Shown piece by piece: positions 9,085-18,300 of a DNA stretch of 64,000 bases. A model generated the notes under the pieces. It saw only the letters and a program-made list of their open reading frames with translations, did no database searches and was not told the DNA's origin. Numbering within the stretch: position 1 is the stretch's first letter; each line of letters begins with the position of its first letter. The stretch is from Novosphingobium sp. AP12 (GTDB lineage: Bacteria > Pseudomonadota > Alphaproteobacteria > Sphingomonadales > Sphingomonadaceae). The stretch is from positions 28,453 through 92,452 of the forward strand of contig NZ_AKKE01000047.1 of the NCBI RefSeq assembly GCF_000281975.1, written 5' to 3'. A program made the translations under genes and the position numbers.

Positions 9085-10088
9085 CCTTCCTGCTCCGAAC
9101 CGCGCGCGAGAAGGACCTCGAATCGCTCTACCGCATGGCCAAGGGCACCGGCGGCGGCTTCACCAACCTGCCGCCAGACCGCCCGACGCTGCAGGCCAAG
9201 CTGGAGCGCGCCGCCAAGAGCTTCGCCCGCGACGACGGCCAGATCACGAACGACCTGTTCGTCTTCATCCTCGAGGACACTACCGACGGCAAGGTCCGCG
9301 GCACCTGCCAGGCGTTCTCGCAGGTAGGCACCGAACTGCCGTTCTACTCCTACCGGATCGGGCGCATCACCCAGCATTCCAAGGAGCTCGACCGCACCTT
9401 CCGCGCCGAGATGCTGACCCTCTGCACTGACCTCGACGGCGCCAGCGAGGTCGGCGGCCTGTATCTCGACGCCACCGAACGGTCCGCGGGCGTGGGCAAG
9501 CTGCTCGCCCGCAGTCGCTACCTGTTCATCGCCATGCACCGCCAGCGCTTTGGCGAGATGACCCTCGCCGAACTGCGCGGCGCCATCGACGATGCCGGCA
9601 ACTCGCCGTTCTGGGACGGCCTCGCGGGCCGCTTCTTCGACATGAGCTTCCGCGACGCCGACGAGTTCAACGGCACCCACGGCAACCAGTTCATCGCCGA
9701 CCTCATGCCCAAGCATCCCATCTATACCGCACTACTTTCCGAAGCCGCGCGGCAGGTGATGGGGCAGCCGCACTACTCGGGCCGCCCGGCGATGCGGATG
9801 CTGGAGAGCGAGGGCTTCGCCTTCCAGAACTACGTCGACATCTTCGACGGCGGCCCCACCATGATCGCCCGCACCGATCAAATCCGCACCATACAGGACG
9901 CGCGGACGGCGACGGTTTCAGCGGTGGCGCCGGGGCCGGCCGAGGCCACGCACCTCATCGCGACCGGACGGCTGGCGGACTTTCGCGCCTGCCTCGGCAG
10001 CGTGAGAGAGGACGGCACGATCGACGAAGCGGCCGCCGGGCTGCTGGGCATCGGCGCGGGCGATGCCATCACTTACGCCCCGGCCTAA
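9081..10088 (+). CDS. astA: Arginine N-succinyltransferase
   Basis: A 335-residue protein starting at the ATG that overlaps the M20 stop codon (ATGA). AstA transfers succinate from succinyl-CoA to the alpha-amino group of arginine, the committed AST step. Family-specific segments include GTGGGFTNLPPDRPTL near the N-terminus, FYSYRIGRITQHS, the acetyl-CoA-binding-like turn LYLDATERSAGVGKLLARSR and FRDADEFNGTHGNQFIADLMPKHPIY cut here to its first part, FRDADEFNGTHGNQF. Length is close to the roughly 340 residues of known AstA. It acts in the cytosol. The downstream astB follows after 46 bp. Confidence 0.93.
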   Translation: MTFLLRTAREKDLESLYRMAKGTGGGFTNLPPDRPTLQAKLERAAKSFARDDGQITNDLFVFILEDTTDGKVRGTCQAFSQVGTELPFYSYRIGRITQHSKELDRTFRAEMLTLCTDLDGASEVGGLYLDATERSAGVGKLLARSRYLFIAMHRQRFGEMTLAELRGAIDDAGNSPFWDGLAGRFFDMSFRDADEFNGTHGNQFIADLMPKHPIYTALLSEAARQVMGQPHYSGRPAMRMLESEGFAFQNYVDIFDGGPTMIARTDQIRTIQDARTATVSAVAPGPAEATHLIATGRLADFRACLGSVREDGTIDEAAAGLLGIGAGDAITYAPA

Positions 10089-10134
10089 GCCCGGCCGAAT
10101 TGCCGCAATCACCTCACTGTCATAGGCTCACCCC

Positions 10135-11397
10135 ATGCTCACCGAGATCAACTTCGACGGGATCGTCGGCCCCAGCCACAACTACGCCGGGCTGAGCCTG
10201 GGCAACCTCGCCTCGGCCCGGAACTTCGGCAAGGTGTCGGCTCCGCGCGCGGCCGCGCTGCAGGGTCTCGCCAAGATGCGCGCCAACCTCGATCGCGGGC
10301 TGGCGCAGGGGTTCCTCCTACCCCAGCGTCGCCCCGATGAAGGCTGGCTCCGGCAGCTTGGTACCACGCCCGAGGCCGCAAGCCCGACGCTGCGCGCCAA
10401 TGCCACGTCCGCCTCGTCGATGTGGGCCGCCAATGCCGCCACCGTCTCGCCCGCGCCCGACACCGCCGACGGACGCTGCCACCTGACCGCCGCCAACCTC
10501 GTGACGATGCCCCACCGCAGCCACGAATGGCGCGAGACGCTGGCGCAGTTGCAGATCGCCTTCGCCTCCGCCCAGCACTTCGCCCTCCACGCGCCGGTCC
10601 CCGCCCCCTTCGGCGACGAGGGTGCGGCCAATCACATGCGCCTGTGCGCGGGCCACGCCGCGCCGGGCATCGAGGTCTTCGTCTACGGACAGGCCGGCGG
10701 CCCCTTCCCCGCCCGCCAGCACCGCGAAGCCAGCGAGGCCGTCGCCCGCATCCACGGCTTGTCGCCGGACCGCACCGTCTTCGCGCGCCAGTCCGACGAG
10801 GCGATCGCCGCGGGCGCGTTCCATAACGATGTCGTGGCCGTCGCCAACGAACGCGTGCTGTTCACCCACGAACTCGCCTTCGCCGACCGCGAGGGTTTCT
10901 ATGCCGAGCTTCGCGCCAAGCTGCCCGAGGTCGAGATCGTCGAGGTCCCCGCCGCCGCCGTCAGCCTTGCAGACGCGATCTCGTCGTACCTTTTCAACGC
11001 CCAGCTGGTCACGCTGCCTTCGGGCGAGATGGCATTGGTCCTGCCACAGGAAGCGCGCGAAACGCCCTCAGTGTGGCAGTGGCTGGAGGCCCACGTCGGC
11101 GGAAATGGCCCGATCCGCCACCTGTTCGTCCACGACCTGCGCGAGTCCATGGCGAACGGCGGCGGCCCGGCCTGCCTGCGCCTGCGGGTAGTCGCCGATC
11201 CCGCCACCATCGACCCGCGGTTCATGGCCACGCCCGACAAGCTGGACCTCATCGAAGCGCTGGTAACGCGCCTTTGGCCCGAGCGCATCGCGGTGGAGGG
11301 CCTCGCCGATCCCGCGCTCTGGCGTACCTGCGTGGAAGCACGCGCCGAGCTCTGCGTGGAACTCGGACTTTCGGAACTGAACCGCGCGGAATTCTGA
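10135..11397 (+). CDS. astB: N-succinylarginine dihydrolase
   Basis: A 420-residue protein of the amidinotransferase-fold family that hydrolyses N2-succinylarginine to N2-succinylornithine, CO2 and two ammonia. The N-terminal motif IVGPSHNYAGLSLGNLAS, the His-containing segment AGAFHNDVVAVANERVLF and the nucleophilic Cys347 in ANGGGPACLRLRV are all present. It is the last AST enzyme of the cluster and the only one separated by a real gap (46 bp), so it may also have its own ribosome entry. Known AstB proteins are about 440 residues. The transaminase that should act next (AstC) is not encoded in the window; a biosynthetic ArgD elsewhere could supply the step. Confidence 0.93.
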   Translation: MLTEINFDGIVGPSHNYAGLSLGNLASARNFGKVSAPRAAALQGLAKMRANLDRGLAQGFLLPQRRPDEGWLRQLGTTPEAASPTLRANATSASSMWAANAATVSPAPDTADGRCHLTAANLVTMPHRSHEWRETLAQLQIAFASAQHFALHAPVPAPFGDEGAANHMRLCAGHAAPGIEVFVYGQAGGPFPARQHREASEAVARIHGLSPDRTVFARQSDEAIAAGAFHNDVVAVANERVLFTHELAFADREGFYAELRAKLPEVEIVEVPAAAVSLADAISSYLFNAQLVTLPSGEMALVLPQEARETPSVWQWLEAHVGGNGPIRHLFVHDLRESMANGGGPACLRLRVVADPATIDPRFMATPDKLDLIEALVTRLWPERIAVEGLADPALWRTCVEARAELCVELGLSELNRAEF

Positions 11398-11463
11398 GCC
11401 ACATGCGCGAAACCGGACGGCGGTTCGTTTTTTTGCAATGGTTCCTCCACAACCAGTCGTCAT

Positions 11464-12183
11464 ATGGAAACCATGGCCACCATTGCTCCTCCCCTCCGCA
11501 CGCCCGTCCTTCCCGACCCGATCCGCGCGGTCATCTTCGACATGGACGGCACTCTGCTGGAGACCGAGGCCGCGCAGCACCGTGCCTTCGAGGCAACCGG
11601 CGCCGCGCTGGGATGGCCGCTTTCGCACGAAATCCTCGACAGCATGGTGGGAATATCCCGCGACCTGAACCAGGTCATGCTGGCCAACCGGCTTGGGCCC
11701 GACTTCCCGCTCGCACAGTTCTACGCTGATTCAGACGTATTGTTCGAAGCGGCGGTCGATGCCGGACTGCCGCTGCGTCCCGGCGCCCGGCTCATCCTCG
11801 ACCACTTCCGCGATACCGGCGTGAGCCTCGCGCTCTGCACCTCGACCCAGGGCGGCAAGGCGCAGGCCCGGCTCGCGCAGGCGGGACTGCTCGATTACTT
11901 CGACGTGGTGGTGACCCGCAGCGACGTGACCCACGCCAAGCCGCATCCCGAACCCTACCTGCTCGCCGCCAAGCGCCTCGGCGTCGATCCGGCCGACTGC
12001 GTGGCGGTGGAGGACAGCTACGCGGGCGTGCGCTCGTCCGTGGCGGCGGGCATCGCCACCGTCATGGTACCCGACCTGCTTCCCGCGACCGAGGAGCAGA
12101 CGCTGGTTGCCGCCAAGGTCCTGCCCAGTCTCTCGGACCTGCGTGACCTGCTGTTGGCACGGACCGAAAACTCAGAATTGTAG
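11464..12183 (+). CDS. HAD-superfamily subfamily IA phosphatase
   Basis: A 239-residue protein (ATG 11464; an ATG at 11473 with GGAAA just upstream is also possible). All HAD motifs are present: motif I FDMDGTLL with the nucleophile Asp, motif II CTSTQG, motif III Lys in KPHPEPYL and motif IV VEDSYAGV. The cap is inserted between motifs I and II, as in phosphoglycolate phosphatase and beta-phosphoglucomutase relatives. It lies 66 bp after astB, same strand, so it may be transcribed with the AST genes, but a role there is not obvious. Substrate cannot be read from sequence. Confidence 0.88.
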   Translation: METMATIAPPLRTPVLPDPIRAVIFDMDGTLLETEAAQHRAFEATGAALGWPLSHEILDSMVGISRDLNQVMLANRLGPDFPLAQFYADSDVLFEAAVDAGLPLRPGARLILDHFRDTGVSLALCTSTQGGKAQARLAQAGLLDYFDVVVTRSDVTHAKPHPEPYLLAAKRLGVDPADCVAVEDSYAGVRSSVAAGIATVMVPDLLPATEEQTLVAAKVLPSLSDLRDLLLARTENSEL

Positions 12184-12234
12184 CCCTCCCCGCTTCGTGA
12201 AACCCTCGTTAGCGACAACGAGGGGATATCGACG

Positions 12235-12696
12235 ATGCGCCTGATCCGCCGCGCCGCGCTGGCCGCGCTCCTGGCCCTGACCGGAAGCTGCAGCGCCGCC
12301 CCTTCCGCGACCGAGGCGATCGAGAGACTCGCCCACGACACATACGTCGCCGCCATCAACAGCAACGACGCCGACACGCTGCTGGCAGACCTCACCGACG
12401 ACGTGGTTTATCAGGCACCCGGCGCCCCGGAGGTGGTCGGCAAGGCGGCGGTGGGCGAGTGGGTCAGGAGCTATCTCGCCACTTACCGGACGAAGTGGGA
12501 GAAGACGTCGCTGGGCTTCACCGTCGCGGGCGACTGGGCCTTCGAACGCTACACCTACAAGGTCGCCGACACCGACAAGGTCACCGGCACGGTCATCACC
12601 GACGTCGGCAAGGGCATCAACGTGTTCCGCAAGGGCAAGGACGGCAAGTGGCGCGTCGCCCTCGACGGCTGGAGTTCGGACAGGCCGGTCTCCTGA
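12235..12696 (+). CDS. Exported NTF2-like (SnoaL/DUF4440-type) protein
   Basis: A 153-residue protein with a ribosome site GAGGGG before the ATG. Residues 1-21 are an export signal (basic MRLIRR, then hydrophobic ALAALLALTG) ending at a Cys in TGSCSA, a weak lipobox, so it may be a periplasmic lipoprotein. The remainder resembles the cone-shaped NTF2/SnoaL fold: a helical start (ATEAIERLAHDTYVAAIN), then DDVVYQAPGAPEVVGKAAV and paired strands ending WRVALDGWSSD. Such domains bind small molecules or are inactive relatives of ketosteroid isomerase. It converges on hppD. Function unknown. Confidence 0.7.
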   Translation: MRLIRRAALAALLALTGSCSAAPSATEAIERLAHDTYVAAINSNDADTLLADLTDDVVYQAPGAPEVVGKAAVGEWVRSYLATYRTKWEKTSLGFTVAGDWAFERYTYKVADTDKVTGTVITDVGKGINVFRKGKDGKWRVALDGWSSDRPVS

Positions 12697-12735
12697 TCAA
12701 GGCGCGTGTGCCGCGTCCCGACCGGACCCGGGCCC

Positions 12736-13844
<1,109 letters not shown>

Positions 13845-13848
<4 letters not shown>

Positions 13849-14702
13849 GCGCGTGCTCCGGTCATAGGTATCTCGCCCGGCAGTGTCTGGCCGGCGGGCA
13901 GCGGCGCATGGTTGCGCCAGGTTTGGTAGACGGGCCCGAAATCGAGCCCGACGAGCGCCTCGATCAGCTGCGGCAGGCTTTCGAGGACGAAGTAAGTCTT
14001 CTGGAAACTGTCGATCATGTAACCCGTGCGCATGACGCGCACCGGGTCGAACGGCAGGCGCAGGACCTCGCCGTCCTCTATCGAATAACGCGTCTCGCCC
14101 GCGGAGGAGATGATGCCGGCGCCGAACACCTTGAGCTCGCCGCCCTCGCGCACCAGCCCGAACTCGATCGTGTACCAGTAGATGCGCGCCAGCATGTCGA
14201 GCGCGTCCATGGCCATCGCCCGTTCCCCGGCCTTGCCGTAAAGCTCTAGGAAATCAGCGATCGCGGGGTCGAGCAGCATCGGAACGTGGCCGAAGAAGTC
14301 GTGGAACACGTCGGGCTCGACGAGGTAGTCCAGCTCGTGCTCCTCGCGCAGCCAGCGGGTCACCGGGAAGCGGCGGTGGGCGAGGTGGTCGAAGAACACC
14401 GCGTCGGGAATGAAGCCGGGCACCGTGACCAGCTGCCATCCCGTGGCCGCACCTAGAATGACATTGGCGTCCTCGAAGCGGGGGATGCCGTCGGCACAGT
14501 CGAGCCGGGCGAGCCCTTCGCGGAACGAGGCGCAGGCGTGGGTGCGGACCAGCGCGGACTGGCGCGCGAAGAGGCGGCGCCAGCGGTCGTGCATTTCGGG
14601 GGTGTAGGCGTGCCAGTCCTGCGCGACGGTGTAGTCGTCGGCTGCGCCTTCGTACTCGCCCCTGAGGTCGCTGCTGGAGGTCTGCGTGGCAGGCTTCTTC
14701 AT
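13845..14702 (-). CDS. phhA: Phenylalanine 4-monooxygenase
   Basis: A 285-residue pterin-dependent hydroxylase that makes tyrosine from phenylalanine. The iron site is complete: His134 and His139 in [15 protein letters not shown] and Glu180 in YWYTIEFGL. The frame stays open upstream to 14930, but that extension lacks family similarity and runs into the divergent regulator, so the ATG at 14702 ([10 protein letters not shown]) is chosen; no good Shine-Dalgarno precedes it. It overlaps hppD by ATGA. The pterin recycling enzyme PhhB is not encoded nearby. Confidence 0.95.
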
Positions 14703-14773
14703 GGGAGGAGAATACCACAGCCGGATCGTCAGTTCCGTGCGATTGTGGCAGGTGTGAAAGCTGCTATTGGCGG

Positions 14774-14789
14774 AATTCACCAATTCACC
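14774..14789. promoter_or_regulatory. Tandem 8-bp repeat between phhA and the Lrp-type gene
   Basis: AATTCACC occurs twice in immediate tandem, 7 bp upstream of the regulator ATG and within the 94-bp divergent promoter region of phhA-hppD. It is in the expected place for autoregulation and control by the Lrp-type protein, although Lrp sites are usually AT-rich imperfect palindromes. Inference from position only. Confidence 0.35.
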
Positions 14790-14796
14790 GACCCGA

Positions 14797-15270
14797 ATGA
14801 GGCAATCCGTGCAGCTGGACGAATTTGACCGCGGGATCATCGCCGCTCTGCAGGAGGACGCGCGCATGCCCGTCGCGCAGGTGGCCGAGCGCGTCGCGCT
14901 GTCGGCCACGCCGGTCAGCCGCCGGATCAAGCGGCTGGAGGACGAAGGCGTGATCCGGGGCTACGCGCCGGTGCTTGACCCCCGCAAGCTCGGCTTCGAG
15001 CTGGAAGCCTACGTGCTCATCAACCTCGTCGCGCATATCGACGAGAACATCGCGCGCTTCGAGCAGGCCATCGCCGATAACCCGCACGTCATCGCCTGCC
15101 ATGCGGTGACCGGCGACATGGACTATCTGGTGCGGGTGATGGCGCGCAACGTCGAGCACCTCTCGCAGATCACGCTGCGGACGCTGCTGCGCATCCCCGG
15201 GGTGCGCGATGTGAAGTCGATCATCGTGCTGGAGACGGTGAAGGAACAACGCGCAGTGCCACTGGATTGA
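14797..15270 (+). CDS. Lrp/AsnC family transcriptional regulator
   Basis: A 157-residue protein from the ATG at 14797; an in-frame TTG at 14767 is less likely. The N-terminal winged helix-turn-helix is clear (LDEFDRGIIAALQEDARMPV, then VALSATPVSRRIKRLEDEGVI), followed by the RAM effector-binding domain (AYVLINLV, HVIACHAVTGDMDYLVRV). Length is typical. It is divergent from phhA-hppD with 94 bp between them, the usual arrangement for a local regulator of aromatic amino acid catabolism; phenylalanine or tyrosine would be the expected effector. That target is inferred from position. Confidence 0.9.
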   Translation: MRQSVQLDEFDRGIIAALQEDARMPVAQVAERVALSATPVSRRIKRLEDEGVIRGYAPVLDPRKLGFELEAYVLINLVAHIDENIARFEQAIADNPHVIACHAVTGDMDYLVRVMARNVEHLSQITLRTLLRIPGVRDVKSIIVLETVKEQRAVPLD

Positions 15271-15308
15271 GGCGCCGTCCCCGGCCGGGCCGGGGACGGC
15301 ACGTCACG

Positions 15309-18300
15309 TCACCGCCCCAGCAGGTTGCGCGCCTGACTGGCGATCTGCGCCAGCATCGCCGGGGTCACCGCAACCGCGTGCTCGGCGCGGTGGACGATGG
15401 CGCGGAAGGCGTTGATCGCGCTCATGTGTTCGCGGCCCCATGCCTCGGTCGCCGCGAGCGGATCGTTCTTGCCGGCCTTGGTGCGGGCGATGCCGCGCAG
15501 GAAGTCGAGGCGCATCTGCTGGAAATCGCGCGCGAGGCCGGCGACGAGCAGGCGCTCCCACGGGTCCGACGGGCTCATCATCGCCGCGCTCGCCTGCGCC
15601 CAGTCGAGGCCGAGGCCAGCCCCGACGCGGGTGAAGGCATTGACCAGCCGGCGCGGGGCGATGCCCGTCTCGGCCGCCAGCGCGGCGATGCCCACAGCGC
15701 CGTCGAGGTCGAACAGGTTGCCCACTTCGGCCGCGACGTCATCGGGAGCACCGAGTTCGGTGAGACCGGCGCGCAGCTTGCGCGAGTGCGCCAGGGTCCG
15801 CTCGCCCAGCAGTTCGACCGTATCGGTCGAGAGCGCGGCGATGCCCTTCTCCAGCTTCGCGGCGAGTTCGGACGGGGCGATGCGGCCCGCGCCGGCGCGC
15901 AGCAGGTCGGCCATGTGGCCGCGCACGGCATTTGCGACCATGTCGAACAGCGCCACGCGCGCGGGCTCGGCCATGGGCGCGACCTCGAGCCGCTCCCAAA
16001 GCGCGTCGAGCCCGAACAGCCGGTCCGCCAGCGCGAAGGCGGCAGCGATCTGCGCGAGATGCGCGCCTTCCTCCTCGGCCAGTTCGAACGGCGTGACGAT
16101 GCCGAGGCGGTTGACGATGCGGTTGGCGAGCTTGGTGGCGATGATCTCGCGCGCCAGGCGGTGGCCCTTGATGAAGCGCGCGTATTTCTTCTGCATCGCC
16201 TCGGGGAAGGCATCGATGAGCATGTCGGTGAGGCTGGGATCGGAGGGCAGGTCGCTGTCCTCGATCGCCGCCTGCAGCACCAGCTTGCCGCTGGAAAGCA
16301 GCACCGCCAGTTCGGGCCGGGTCAGCCCCCGCCCGTCCTGCGCGCGGCGCGCCAGCACGTCGTTGTCGGCCAGTCCCTCGGTCCGGCGGTCAAGGTGGCC
16401 GCCCTCCTCCATCGTCTCGATCAGGCGGATCTGCGAGGGCATGACCTGCGCCCCCCCGCGCTCGGCGATCGAAAGCGCGAGCGCCTGGAGCCGGTTGTCC
16501 TCGAGCACCAGCGCGGCGACGTCGTCGGTCATCGAGCGCAGCAGTTCGACGCGGCCCGGCTCGGTCAGCTTGCCTGCGCGCCGGGCGGCGGCGAGCGCGA
16601 TCTTGATGTTGACCTCGTTGTCCGAGCAGTCGACGCCCGCCGAATTGTCGATGAAGTCGGCGTTGATGCGCCCGCCGCGTCCGTCACTGCCTTTTTCGGC
16701 AAACTCGATGCGCCCGGCCTGCGTGACGCCAAGGTTCGCACCTTCGCCGATGACGCGCGCGCGCACTTCGTTACCGCTGATGCGCAGCGCGTCGTTGGTG
16801 GGATCGCCGACCTGGACGTTGTTCTCGGCCGAGGCCTTGACGTAGGTGCCGATGCCGCCGAACCACAGCAGGTCGACCGGCGCGCTGAGGATCGCGGTGA
16901 TGAGCGAGTCCGGGTCGATCTCCTTCGCGTCGATGCCGAGCGCCGCGCGGATCTCATCGCTCAGCGGGATCGACTTGAGCTTGCGCGGGAACACGCCGCC
17001 GCCCTTGGAAATCAGTGCCTTGTCGTAGTCGTCCCAGCTGGAGACCGGCAGGTCGACCAGCCGCTGGCGTTCCTCCCAGCTCTTCGCCTGGTCCGGATCG
17101 GGGTCGAGGAAGATGTGGCGGTGGTCGAAGGCGGCTACCAGTTTGAGCGACTTCGACAGCAGCATGCCGTTGCCGAACACGTCGCCCGACATGTCGCCGC
17201 AGCCGACGACGCGCACCGGATCGACCTGCACGTCGACGCCGAGTTCGAGGAAGTGGCGCTGCACCGACAGCCACGCGCCCTTCGCCGTGATGCCCATCGC
17301 CTTGTGGTCGTAGCCGTTCGAGCCGCCGCTGGCGAAGGCGTCGTCGAGCCAGAACTGGCGGCGTTCGGCGATGCCGTTGGCGACGTCGGAGAACTTGGCT
17401 GTACCCTTGTCGGCGGCGACGACGAAGTACGGGTCCTCGCCGTCGAGCACGGTCACGCCCTCGGGGTGGACCACCTTGTCGGCGACGATGTTGTCGGTGA
17501 TCGACAGCAGCGTGTCGACGAAGACCTCGTAGCTGGCCTGGCCCTCGGCCGCCCAGGCGGCGCGGTCTCGGGCGGGGTCGGGAAGCTGCTTGGGATAGAA
17601 GCCGCCCTTGGCGCCGGTCGGCACGATCACCGCGTTCTTGACGCGCTGCGCCTTCATCAGGCCGAGGATCTCGACGCGGAAGTCGTCGCGGCGGTCGGAC
17701 CAGCGAAGCCCGCCGCGTGCGATCGGGCCGGCGCGCAGGTGGATGCCCTCGACGCGCGGCGAATAGACGAAGATCTCACGCCACGGCACCGGCTTGGGCA
17801 GGCCCGGAACCAGTGCGGAATCGAACTTGAAGGCCAATGCCACAGCGCCCGCCGGAGCGAAGGCATTGGTGCGCAGCATGGCGAGCACGATGTCGCGGAA
17901 GCCGCGCAGCAGGCGGTCGTCGTTGAGCGCGCTCACGCCGGCGAGGCCGGTGCGGATCGCCTCCTCGGCGTCCTTGCGGGCGGCGGCACGGTCGCCCTCG
18001 AATGCGGGATCGTGGATGGCGCGGAACAGATCGACGATCGCGCGTGTCACTGCCGGCGCACCCTGCAGGGCATCGACCACGGTGGGAATGCCCAGGTGCG
18101 TGCCGGCCTGCCGCAAGTAGCGATACCAGGCGCGCAGCCAGTTGGCCTGCGTGCTGGTGAGGCCCAGCCCCGGGACGAGGCGGTTGAAGGCGTCGTTCTC
18201 GGCCGCACCGTTGAGGACGCAGCGCATGGCGTCCTCGATCATCGGCGCCAGTTCGAGCACGTCGTGGGCGGGACGGCCCGCGCCCAGCTCGAGCGTGAAG

